DNA of 14,164 nt from an uncultured Cloacibacillus sp. (lineage in GTDB: Bacteria; Synergistota; Synergistia; Synergistales; Synergistaceae). Numbering within the stretch: the stretch's first letter is position 1; every line of letters begins with the position of its first letter. Where the stretch lies: positions 1-14,164 of the forward strand of contig CAKSWL010000030.1 in NCBI GenBank assembly GCA_934511335.1, written 5' to 3'. Of the stretch, positions 8,005 through 14,164 are shown one piece after another. Under the pieces are notes generated by a model that saw only the letters and a list, made by a program, of their open reading frames with translations, did no database searches and was not told the DNA's origin. The position numbers and the translations under genes are program-made.

Positions 8005-8045
8005 GCGATTACCTCCAAAACAAAGCCGCCATCTGCGCCGGCATG

Positions 8046-8117
8046 ATTTTATCCGCCGGATGCGGCGCTTGGACGACTATATCATATTTTAGGCCTTTTT
8101 CTAGGCGCGGATAAAAT
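8046..8117. repeat. Inverted repeat ATTTTATCCGC ... GCGGATAAAAT upstream of the DMT gene
   Basis: ATTTTATCCGC at 8046-8056 and its exact 11-base reverse complement at 8107-8117 flank about 50 bases of AT-rich DNA 40-115 bases upstream of the transporter start. A promoter for the minus-strand gene must lie here or nearby (TATGAT-like sequence on the minus strand around 8080-8090). Paired operator sites or a long-range RNA stem are both possible; neither is shown. Confidence 0.4.
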
Positions 8118-8131
8118 ATATTTGTGAAAAT

Positions 8132-8520
8132 CTACAACGTCAGCAAAGCGGCAATTTTATTTAATCGATATTGGATCAAGGAAAAACCGCCCGCAAAATT
8201 CAGCGTCCGAACCATTATCTTATTGCCTTCAAAGCGATTTTCATTTCTTAAAGGCCGTTTCTTCATCGACCTTGGCATATAAGATCATGCCCATCACACG
8301 CCCTTATGCGACACGTCTTTATTTTTATGGTGCTCCTGCAATAATTCGCGTCGATGATCAGGCACCGATCGCCGTAATAGAGCAAGACGTCCGTTTGCAT
8401 CGTTGGAAGGAAATCGATGTATCCGTCGTTTCTGCATTCCATGATATTTGTGGCGCATGGGTTCACAGTTCGGGGAAATGTCTTATAAAAACACGCCGTG
8501 ATGCCGATCCCCTCATATTC
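8132..8520 (-). pseudogene. mcrC: Decayed mcrC, McrBC-type restriction subunit, C-terminal remnant
   Basis: Three minus-strand pieces in successive frames match the end of McrC, the PD-(D/E)xK nuclease subunit of the McrBC-type IV restriction system. Piece 1 (about 8493 down to 8317) reads FYKTFPRTVNPC and FLPTMQTDVLLYYGDR then LIIDANYC; the family has IIDAKYY here, so the catalytic Lys is replaced by Asn. About 30 family residues (the LYQIF...YVKN segment) are then absent. Piece 2 (8303-8241) reads RVMGMILYAKVDEE, the family's VSGMLLYAKTDEE. Piece 3 (8248-8132) reads EGNKIMVRTLNF and ends LNKI...TAG at 8132-8134, as in the McrC C-terminus. The order is right, with a deletion and two frame changes, so this is a dead gene. 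The upper boundary is uncertain because the Nudix gene begins at 8587. No mcrB is present. Identification rests on remembered family consensus. Confidence 0.75.
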
Positions 8521-8586
8521 CCGCTGTTTCAAAAAGCGCCTATAATTACGCAAGTGACAAATCTTGAGGAAAGCGTGGGACAAAGA

Positions 8587-8973
8587 ATGACGGAGGTCGT
8601 AGCGGCGCTGATTTGGGACGCGGATAAATTCATGATCTGCCAGCGGCCGGCGGGGAAGGCGCGCGGGCTGCTCTGGGAGTTTGTCGGCGGCAAGGTCGAA
8701 CCCGGCGAGACGAAGGAGGAGGCGCTGATACGTGAGTGCCGCGAAGAGCTTGGCGTCAAGCTCTCCGTCGGCGATGTATTTATGGCGCTCGAACACCGTT
8801 ATCCCGACATCACCGTACATCTCACCCTCTTCAACGCAAAGATCGCCGCCGGCACGCCGCGAAGGATCGAGCACAACGACATCCGCTGGATAAAAAAAGA
8901 AGAAATCCCCCTGTACGAGTTCTGCCCCGCGGATGCGGAGATATTGCGAAAACTGCGGAAAACCAGCCGCTAG
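8587..8973 (+). CDS. MutT-like Nudix hydrolase (probable 8-oxo-dGTP diphosphatase)
   Basis: A 128-residue cytoplasmic Nudix protein, the normal MutT length, that would hydrolyse oxidised or other nucleoside triphosphates to the monophosphate. The Nudix box is complete at residues 35-57 (G35, E41, R49, E50, E53, E54, G56, V57), preceded by WEFVGGK, and the N-terminal strand EVVAALIW with QRP is typical of MutT. I chose ATG 8587, with GGGA 8 bases upstream. The frame stays open back to 8272, but those 105 extra codons lie antisense to the mcrC remnant and have no family resemblance, so the longer start is wrong. MutT/CtpA-type assignment is likely; the precise substrate is inferred. Confidence 0.88.
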   Translation: MTEVVAALIWDADKFMICQRPAGKARGLLWEFVGGKVEPGETKEEALIRECREELGVKLSVGDVFMALEHRYPDITVHLTLFNAKIAAGTPRRIEHNDIRWIKKEEIPLYEFCPADAEILRKLRKTSR

Positions 8974-9318
8974 CCTCTTTTCTTTGCCGGGCGCGCGGAG
9001 GTCCGCCAAGGCAATCCCGTAAACGACCGCCCCGCGCCGGCGCGTCATTTTCAGCGCTTTCACAATGTTTTACGCAAATCAGCGGAGAAATGCCGCCAAA
9101 AAAACGCGGAAAACACCCCCTCATAAATGTCCTCCTCAGCCGTCCAATTCCAAATGGACGCCCAAACGCCGTCGTCCGCGTTATTTTCGTTTTCACCAGC
9201 CAGCGCGCCCGTCCCGCAAAAGTTCGCCTATTGGCAGAACGAGGGTGTTTTTTATCGGCGATTTCATCATAAAGTGTAATTTTTTATTGACTCTCATTGC
9301 CTTTTATATACAAGAATA
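8974..9318. other. Intergenic stretch without a recognisable gene
   Basis: About 345 bases between the Nudix gene and the hemolysin III promoter. It is GC-rich to about 9250 and AT-rich afterwards. Open frames exist on both strands, but their translations are rich in Arg, Pro and Lys without domain-like character. A short dyad CGTCCA/TGGACG occupies 9141-9160 and a 12-base palindrome CGCGCCGGCGCG lies near 9034-9045; neither has a following T-tract. No terminator for the Nudix gene is evident. Confidence 0.5.
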
Positions 9319-9347
9319 TGGAGAGCTTTCAAAGTTAGCGGTATAAT
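9319..9347 (+). promoter_or_regulatory. Promoter of the hemolysin III-like gene
   Basis: TGGAGA at 9319-9324 (4 of 6 to the -35 consensus), a 17-base spacer and a perfect TATAAT at 9342-9347. The Shine-Dalgarno AAGGAGG follows at 9367-9373 and the start codon at 9385, giving a leader of about 30 bases. A TTGACT at about 9287 lies too far from this -10 and has no well-spaced -10 of its own. Confidence 0.6.
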
Positions 9348-9384
9348 TACCCTGACAAGGCTCAATAAGGAGGCATCGGCTTGA

Positions 9385-10032
9385 ATGAAAAAAGATAAAA
9401 GGGAGATAACGAGCTCCCTCACTCATCTCGCGGGGGCGCTATTTGCCGTCGCGGGCACGATAAAGCTCGCCTATGACGCCCTTGGCAAAGAGGGAGCGGC
9501 GGCCTTCGCTTCCGTGCTTATTTTCGGGATCAGCATGGTAGTGCTCTATTCGACGAGCTCGCTCTATCATTGGTGCTGCGCCGTTCAGGCACGCGCGGCG
9601 AAGTTTATGCAGCGGCTCGATCACATCGCGATCTTCCTGCTGATCGCGGGAACCTATACGCCGATCTGCGTCATTACTCTCGGCCATCCACTCGGCTATA
9701 TCATGCTCTCTCTCGTCTGGGGCGCAGCCGCGGCGGGACTCTTAATGAAGATATTCTGGATGGAGGCCCCCGTCTGGCTCTCCTGTTCCATCTATGTGGC
9801 GATGGGCTGGATCGCGGCCTTCTTCGCCGTGCCGCTGGTGCGCGCGCTCACTCCGGGAGCCCTCGTCTGGCTTGTGGCGGGCGGGCTTCTCTACACCACG
9901 GGCGCCGTCATCTTCGGCCTCGAACGACCGCGGCTATCGTTCTCGTGGTTCGGCTCGCACGAGCTTTTCCATCTCTTTGTGATGGGCGGCTCTCTCTGCC
10001 ACTATATCACCGTTTCGCACTATCTGGCCTGA
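9385..10032 (+). CDS. Hemolysin III family (PAQR-like) membrane protein
   Basis: A 215-residue, seven-span inner-membrane protein of the HlyIII/YqfA family, the bacterial branch of the PAQR proteins. The conserved polar positions are all present: H14, the SSLYH motif at 58-62, LDH at 78-80 followed by AGTYTP at 88-93, and H192, H196 and H206 in HELFH...GSLCH; in PAQR relatives these bind a metal ion within the membrane. The name comes from one Bacillus cereus protein; most members are not shown to be toxins, and roles in membrane lipid homeostasis have been proposed. ATG 9385 follows AAGGAGG by 11 bases. It appears to be transcribed alone from the promoter at 9319-9347. Confidence 0.92.
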   Translation: MKKDKREITSSLTHLAGALFAVAGTIKLAYDALGKEGAAAFASVLIFGISMVVLYSTSSLYHWCCAVQARAAKFMQRLDHIAIFLLIAGTYTPICVITLGHPLGYIMLSLVWGAAAAGLLMKIFWMEAPVWLSCSIYVAMGWIAAFFAVPLVRALTPGALVWLVAGGLLYTTGAVIFGLERPRLSFSWFGSHELFHLFVMGGSLCHYITVSHYLA

Positions 10033-10216
10033 CGCTTTTTCCGAAGATAAATAATGGAGATAAACAACATTGCCTCCATATATTTCAGCCCCATAGATTC
10101 AACGAGCGGCATCATGTCCGTGATCGCGGCAAAGTTGCCGTGGGAATTATTCACGAAGCTCTTTTACAGGTCAGCTTTCCGCCGCTTATTTCCGCCTTTA
10201 TCAAAATCAGCAAAAT

Positions 10217-10245
10217 GGCCGCGGCGAGGCGGCGCGGTCTTTTTC
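10217..10245 (+). terminator. Probable rho-independent terminator between hemolysin III and aminotransferase genes
   Basis: GGCCGCG at 10217-10223 pairs with CGCGGTC at 10233-10239 (one G-U pair), loop 9 bases, followed directly by TTTTT at 10240-10244. It lies 185 bases after the hemolysin III stop and about 50 bases before the aminotransferase start, so it would separate the two transcripts. The interval 10033-10216 holds no clear gene; a minus-strand frame of about 43 codons ending at 10020 overlaps the hemolysin III end and is not called. Confidence 0.5.
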
Positions 10246-10296
10246 TCCCCCTTGTAGACAGAGCATTAAAACTGACCAGAAAAAGGAGAGGGAATA

Positions 10297-11421
10297 ATGA
10301 AGATCGCCAGATTTAAAGTCGAAGAATGGATGAACCTCAACGAGACGAAGGCTAAGTACAACATCGCGGAGACCTGCGTCGACTCCGTAACGCTGGAGGA
10401 GCTTTTCCGCCTTGCGGGACGCGACCGGCGGGAATTTTTTGAGGAGCTCTCGGAGCGGCGTATGACCTACGGCGAAATTTTCGGCGCGGCTGCGCTGAAG
10501 ACGGCAATTTGCGGGCTCTACCGCTCTGTCGGCGCGGACGGCGTCGTCACGACGCACGGCGCGGCGGGGGCGAATCACCTGACGCTCTATTCGCTGGTCG
10601 AGCCCGGCGACGCGGTGGTCTCCGTGATGCCGGCATATCAGCAACTCTATTCCATCCCCGAATCATACGGCGCAAGGGTGCGCGTGCTGAAGCTGCAAAA
10701 GGCGGAAGGCTTTCAGCCTAACCTCGACCGTCTGCGCACGCTGGTCAACGAAAAGACAAAGGTCATCTGCATCAACAATCCCAATAACCCCACCGGCGCG
10801 CTGATGCCGGAGGAGACGCTGCGCGGCGTCGTCGAGATCGCCCGCGGCGTGGGAGCCTATATTCTCTGCGACGAGGTCTACCGGTTCCTCACCCAGGAGG
10901 AGGGCTATACTGAATCCATCGCCGACCTCTACGAAAAGGGGATCTCCGTCGGCAGCATGTCCAAGGTCTTCTCGCTCGCGGGGCTGCGCCTCGGTTGGAT
11001 CGCGACGCGCAGCGAAGCGGCGATGCGCGAAATACTACTGCACCGTGATTACGACACGATCAGTTGCGGCCTGATCGACGAGGCGATAGCCACGGTCGCG
11101 CTCGAGGCAAAGGAGGCGCTCATCGCGCGCAGCCGGCAAATCGTGCGCGAAAATCTCGCGATCCTTGACGAATGGGTCGCAAAAGAGCCGCGTTTTTCCT
11201 ACGTAAAGCCACAATGCGGCACGACGGCGCTGCTCTATTGCGACGCCGATACACCGTCGGAGGAGTTCTGCGCGAGGCTGCTCGCAAAGACGGGGGCCTT
11301 CCTCACGCCCGGCTCCTGCTTTGACGAGGAGCATTGTTTCCGCATCGGCTATGCCTGTGATAAAGAAGAGCTCAAAGCGGGGCTTGCGAAGCTCGGCGAG
11401 TTTGTAAAGGGGCTTGCGTAA
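10297..11421 (+). CDS. PLP-dependent class I/II aminotransferase
   Basis: A 374-residue fold-type I PLP enzyme of the cytoplasm. The Schiff-base lysine is K223 in SMSKVFSLAGLRLGW. Other cofactor residues are visible: NPNNPTG at 161-167 (N164), D192 and Y195 in CDEVY, and the HGAAGANH segment that binds the phosphate. FRIGYA near the C-terminus carries the Arg that would hold the substrate carboxylate. The N-terminus (FKVEEWMN...YNIAETCVDS) is typical of a subgroup often named after capreomycidine synthase or simply aminotransferase, so the amino acid substrate is not predictable. ATG 10297 has AAGGAG 8 bases upstream. It appears monocistronic, ended by the strong hairpin at 11478-11531. Confidence 0.92.
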   Translation: MKIARFKVEEWMNLNETKAKYNIAETCVDSVTLEELFRLAGRDRREFFEELSERRMTYGEIFGAAALKTAICGLYRSVGADGVVTTHGAAGANHLTLYSLVEPGDAVVSVMPAYQQLYSIPESYGARVRVLKLQKAEGFQPNLDRLRTLVNEKTKVICINNPNNPTGALMPEETLRGVVEIARGVGAYILCDEVYRFLTQEEGYTESIADLYEKGISVGSMSKVFSLAGLRLGWIATRSEAAMREILLHRDYDTISCGLIDEAIATVALEAKEALIARSRQIVRENLAILDEWVAKEPRFSYVKPQCGTTALLYCDADTPSEEFCARLLAKTGAFLTPGSCFDEEHCFRIGYACDKEELKAGLAKLGEFVKGLA

Positions 11422-11477
11422 AGGCGCGATCTCACCGCCGCCGTCAGGCGGCCGCGGTTTTGCGCCGTAAATCCCGC

Positions 11478-11531
11478 GATAAAAAGTCCGCCGTCCGGAA
11501 TAGGGCTCTTCCGGACGGCGGACTTTTTATC
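11478..11531 (+). terminator. Strong bidirectional-type terminator with a 23-bp perfect stem
   Basis: Arms 11478-11500 and 11509-11531 are exact reverse complements around the 8-base loop TAGGGCTC. The stem base is an A/T run, so TTTTT lies at the 3' side on both strands, giving terminator signals in both directions. It begins 56 bases after the aminotransferase stop. Confidence 0.9.
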
Positions 11532-12013
11532 TTGCGTGGCGGCGCCCGACGGCAGCCCGCGGAAAATACAAGCGCAGCCGCCGGCGACTAAGCGAAAAAT
11601 AACTGTCTTATAAAGCAAGCAATTTATAGTCAATGAAAGTTAATAATATTCAACTCTTTTAAGCCGCTGTTTTCGCCATTTTTCTATTTTGCCGCCTCTA
11701 AAAGGCATCGTTACCGCCGCCTTTATCTCTTCCGCAAGCGGGGCTTTCCGTCGGGGAAAGGCGCCGCCGTCTTGTTTTTCTACGATTTTCCGACGCGGGA
11801 GGCCGATGCGGCGGAGACATGGCGTTTTTATAAAAGGCGCGAGGATACGCCCGGCGGGAGGGGACGCGAAGCACGGGCGGTTCAGTGGTGAAGCAAAGCT
11901 TTTCTTTAACGAGGCGCCGGAGATACGAAGGCAAAAGGCGGCAGAAAATCGCATGAGCATAACAAGACTCACACAAAAATAACGCCGCAGGCTGACAGAA
12001 ATACAGGCGTGAA
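11532..12013. other. Long intergenic stretch, possible dispersed repeat
   Basis: About 480 bases with no recognised gene. An AT-rich patch occupies about 11595-11660; the rest is GC-rich. Overlapping open frames of about 100 codons exist on both strands (plus 11689-11982; minus 11640-11972 and 11698-12039), but the translations are Arg/Pro/Lys-rich, lack Shine-Dalgarno support and look non-coding. Such two-strand openness can arise in GC-rich interspersed repeats; whether copies exist elsewhere cannot be seen here. Confidence 0.45.
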
Positions 12014-12055
12014 AAACGGCGCGGGATGCGTGTGAACACGCAGCCCGCGCCGTTT
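12014..12055 (-). terminator. Terminator of the symporter-amidohydrolase operon
   Basis: AAACGGCGCGGG at 12014-12025 pairs perfectly with CCCGCGCCGTTT at 12044-12055. Inside, TGCGTG/CACGCA (12027-12032 and 12037-12042) continues the stem after one A-G mismatch, closing on TGAA. Read on the minus strand, the stem ends in TTTTT, so it is placed correctly to terminate the amidohydrolase message, 27 bases after that gene's stop. Confidence 0.85.
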
Positions 12056-12081
12056 CCTTGCTTACTTTTGCAAAGTTAGGA

Positions 12082-13245
12082 TCAGCAGCATATACCGGCG
12101 GGACTCTTCATCACACGGCCGGATTTTATCACCCACGCAGGGAAAAGTTTCTCATAGGAGGCCGTCAGCGGGTCATGTTCAAAAGCGATGAGGTCCGCCT
12201 CTTTGCCGGCATCGAGCGTCCCGATCTCCGCCTCAAGGCCGCAGAGCCTCGCGCCGCCAAGCGTCGCGGCAAACAGCGCCGCGCGCCGCGTCATGCCGGC
12301 CTTTCCCAGGAAAACTATCTCCTCCGCAAGGCAGCCGTGGTTCGTATCGTTGCCCACGGCGATGTTGAGCCCCAGTTCGACGGCACGCTTCACGACGGTA
12401 AGGTAGTTGGCGTAGGCGCCGCCGGCCTTCTCGCGCACAAAAGAGGAATTTTCCTCGCAGTCACGTATCGCGCGCTGTATGCCGCTGGTGACGACGAGCC
12501 AGGTGCCTCGTTCTTTCATCATCACCAGCTGCTCTTCCGTGAGAAAACATCCGTGCTCCACTGCGTCGACGCCAGCCGCGACCGCCCAGGTCGCGGCGTC
12601 GCCTCCGTGCGTGTGGGCGCCGACTTTTTTGCCGGCGGTGTGCGCTTCGTAGATTATCGCCGCGATCTCCTCCCGCGTCATCTCCGGGGTCACGGTACCG
12701 GTGCGCTGTGAGGTGGCTCCGCCGCTGATGAAGATCTTTACGAAATCTACGCCGGCTTTAAGCTGCCGGCGGACGGTCTTTCTCACCTCCGCCTCGCCGT
12801 CCGACTCCTCCCCCATAAACCACATATGGCCGCCGGTGCGCATTATCGACGGACCAGCCGCCAGAAGGCGCGGCCCGGGAACCAGCCCCTCTTCTATACC
12901 GCGCTTAACGGCGAAGTCTACATATTCCCGTTCTCCCGCGTCCCGCAGCGTCGTCACGCCGGAGCGGAGGGCGGCACGCGCGTTTTTCGCGGCGACGAGC
13001 GCCTGATAACCGAGGTGTTCCCCGATCTGCCGCACCTCATCTCCTACGTCGAAGCAGAGATGGTTATGCGCATCGACAAAACCAGGCAAAACGTATAAAC
13101 CGGAAAGGTCCAGGTCTTCCCGTCCCGCCTCACCCTCGATATCAGTGATTTTCTCGATCTTCCCCTCGTTTATAAAGATATCGCCGCCCCTCTTCACATC
13201 TCCCGCGAGAGGGTCAAATATTGCACCGCATCTAATTTTCATCAT
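12082..13245 (-). CDS. Metal-dependent amidohydrolase (Xaa-Pro dipeptidase/imidazolonepropionase-like)
   Basis: A 387-residue amidohydrolase-superfamily enzyme with a binuclear metal site, of the group annotated as imidazolonepropionase-related or as Xaa-Pro dipeptidases; it should hydrolyse an amide or cyclic amide in the cytoplasm. Metal and catalytic residues are in order: H60 and H62 (DAHNH), K170 (FVKIFISGG, the carboxylated lysine), H211 (AHTHGG), H231 (VEHG) and D300 (VGNDTNHG). The C-terminal GTLDAGKEADLI is the usual closing strand. There is no signal peptide. Start 13245 has AAAGGA at 13254-13259, 8 bases upstream; the next codon is also ATG. The start region overlaps the end of the small membrane protein gene by 14 bases, so translation is probably coupled. 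The upstream symporter suggests that its substrate is imported by the same operon. Confidence 0.9.
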   Translation of the reverse strand: MMKIRCGAIFDPLAGDVKRGGDIFINEGKIEKITDIEGEAGREDLDLSGLYVLPGFVDAHNHLCFDVGDEVRQIGEHLGYQALVAAKNARAALRSGVTTLRDAGEREYVDFAVKRGIEEGLVPGPRLLAAGPSIMRTGGHMWFMGEESDGEAEVRKTVRRQLKAGVDFVKIFISGGATSQRTGTVTPEMTREEIAAIIYEAHTAGKKVGAHTHGGDAATWAVAAGVDAVEHGCFLTEEQLVMMKERGTWLVVTSGIQRAIRDCEENSSFVREKAGGAYANYLTVVKRAVELGLNIAVGNDTNHGCLAEEIVFLGKAGMTRRAALFAATLGGARLCGLEAEIGTLDAGKEADLIAFEHDPLTASYEKLFPAWVIKSGRVMKSPAGICC

Positions 13246-13339
13246 CGTCAGAATCCTTTCCCAGCAAATAATAAATTACAGAGACTCCTGTAATCATCAA
13301 CGGAATAATTGCGGCAATCAGCCATGCGTGAAATTCCAT
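13232..13339 (-). CDS. 35-residue single-span membrane protein between symporter and amidohydrolase
   Basis: A short gene between two clear operon members. ATG 13339 has GAAAGGA at 13348-13354 with 8 bases between, a textbook spacing; the two ATGs just upstream in frame would be too close to it. The product starts MEFHAWLIAAII, continues as one hydrophobic segment of about 25 residues (residues 5-27) and ends in an acidic tail, GKDSDDDEN. The TAG overlaps the amidohydrolase start by 14 bases. Its size and place directly after a sodium symporter recall the small accessory subunits known for some secondary transporters (for example MetS of the MetP transporter), but I see no specific sequence match to them. 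I infer a symporter partner; a translational coupling peptide is the alternative. Confidence 0.68.
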   Translation of the reverse strand: MEFHAWLIAAIIPLMITGVSVIYYLLGKDSDDDEN

Positions 13340-13386
13340 CTTCATCATCCTTTCTATCGACAGGGGAACCGTACAGGGCCAGCCGC

Positions 13387-14164
13387 TTAGCGGGCAGACT
13401 GGAGTTCCTCCACCACCCGTTCAAGCTGTTCTGCGTTGTAATCTTTTGAGATCGCCCGCAGCTCGCGCCGGATCTCATCCTGAGGCAGAGGCTTGGTTAT
13501 GAGGCTCACAGCTGCGCCGGCGGCCAGAGAGAGCAAAAATCCGATACAGCCCTCGTGAATGTTCGAGGCCTTCGCCATCCCCGTGACGTTCCAAGTAACG
13601 CTCATCACAAAACCTGTGAACATCGCCGCGATCACGCCGCCTTCGGTGAGGCGCTTCCAGTAAAGAGAGAGGAGCAGCGCAGGGCCAAAGGTCGCAGCAA
13701 GGCCGCCGGAGGCAAAGAGCATAACGGTCATGATCGAGCGCCCGCCGGAATTTACCGCCAGGAATATCCCCAGGACAGCGATAAAGAGGACTGAAAAGCG
13801 GGAGACATTTACCAGACGCTCTTTAGAAGCATTTTTATCTATGCAGGCATGATAAAAATCTTCGCTCAGCGTGGAGGCGGCGCTCAGGAGACAGGAATCC
13901 ACGGTAGACATGATCAGCGCCATCAGCGCCGCGAGCATTATCCCTGAGAACCACGGGTTGAGCACGCCGGTCAGCAGACGGCCGAAAATCGTCTCGGGGT
14001 CAGGGATGTCGGGAAAGTAAATGCGCCCCACCCAGCCGATAAGGTAGCCGGTCCAGTAATTAAGAAAGAAACCAAACATACCGATCATCGCCATTTTGCG
14101 CGTTGACTTTGAATCTTTTACCGCGAAGTAGCGTATCGTGTCATGAGGACGGCCGATGCACTGG
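13387..14164 (-). CDS. Sodium:solute symporter (SSS family), C-terminal part, cut by window edge
   Basis: The last 258 residues of an SSS (PutP-like) Na+-coupled importer; the 5' part lies beyond the window and the first complete codon starts at 14163. The visible part begins with GRPHDTIRYFAVKDSKSTRK, the conserved loop of this family, and contains ALIMSTVDSCLLSAAS and SEDFY, the family's sodium-site helix. About six transmembrane helices remain, followed by a charged cytoplasmic tail of about 35 residues (LRAISKDYNAEQLERVV). The substrate could be proline, pantothenate or another small organic acid or amine; it cannot be read here. The small membrane protein gene follows after 47 bases, then the amidohydrolase, all on one transcript. 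Confidence 0.9.
   Translation of the reverse strand, partial: QCIGRPHDTIRYFAVKDSKSTRKMAMIGMFGFFLNYWTGYLIGWVGRIYFPDIPDPETIFGRLLTGVLNPWFSGIMLAALMALIMSTVDSCLLSAASTLSEDFYHACIDKNASKERLVNVSRFSVLFIAVLGIFLAVNSGGRSIMTVMLFASGGLAATFGPALLLSLYWKRLTEGGVIAAMFTGFVMSVTWNVTGMAKASNIHEGCIGFLLSLAAGAAVSLITKPLPQDEIRRELRAISKDYNAEQLERVVEELQSAR

Noticed and set aside
8272..8586. N-terminal 105-codon extension of the Nudix gene
   Set aside because: It is antisense to the mcrC remnant, has no Nudix-family counterpart, and a proper MutT start with MTEVVAALIW exists at 8587.
8263..9063. Minus-strand frame of 266 codons across the Nudix gene
   Set aside because: Only its last third carries McrC sequence; the rest is the antisense of the Nudix gene and intergenic DNA, so it is not one gene.
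10020..10155. Minus-strand frame of about 43 codons ending inside the hemolysin III gene
   Set aside because: It overlaps the coding end of a certain gene, has no good ribosome site, and no match comes to mind, although the translation is hydrophobic near its end.
12058..12711. Plus-strand frame of 217 codons opposite the amidohydrolase
   Set aside because: Antisense of a gene with a complete set of metal-binding motifs.

Overview
The window is chromosomal, moderately GC-rich DNA from a bacterium that I place only tentatively. The iron/cobalamin-type binding protein has an ordinary cleavable signal peptide and no lipobox cysteine, which suggests a diderm (outer-membrane) cell. The overall gene style would fit an amino-acid-fermenting anaerobe of the Synergistota type, but that is an impression and not something the sequence proves. 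There are no rRNA or tRNA genes, no CRISPR array and no complete mobile element.

Layout. (1) 1-623: an AT-rich leader with a candidate promoter and a nine-codon open frame, then a gene for a secreted, probably lipid-anchored M28 zinc peptidase (624-2714) ending at an 18-bp perfect hairpin. (2) 2764-3090, minus strand: a broken homoserine dehydrogenase-like gene whose frame stops inside that hairpin. (3) 3387-6264: a tightly overlapping three-gene ABC importer of the FecBCD/BtuFCD type (binding protein, permease, ATPase), followed by an SplB-like radical SAM gene whose natural start codon is separated from the body of the gene by an in-frame TAA. (4) 7078-8004, minus: a DMT/EamA exporter. (5) 8132-about 8520, minus: a decayed mcrC gene (type IV restriction), not open in one frame and easily missed, abutting a MutT-type Nudix hydrolase (8587-8973, plus). 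(6) 9385-10032: a hemolysin III/PAQR-like membrane protein with a good sigma-70-type promoter; 10297-11421: a class I/II PLP aminotransferase closed by a 23-bp perfect terminator hairpin. (7) 12082-14164, minus: an operon of a sodium:solute symporter (cut by the window edge), a 35-residue single-span membrane protein and a metal-dependent amidohydrolase of the Xaa-Pro dipeptidase/imidazolonepropionase-like group, ending at its own terminator.

How it fits together. The ABC importer genes are translationally coupled and form a metal-chelate or corrinoid uptake unit. The symporter, small protein and amidohydrolase look like an uptake-and-cleavage unit for a small amide or peptide-like solute; the small protein's stop codon overlaps the amidohydrolase start. 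The peptidase, aminotransferase and amidohydrolase together suggest peptide and amino acid use, which is inference. I find no novel multi-gene system. The most useful observations are three broken genes (homoserine dehydrogenase-like, radical SAM 5' end, mcrC) and one short coupled membrane protein.
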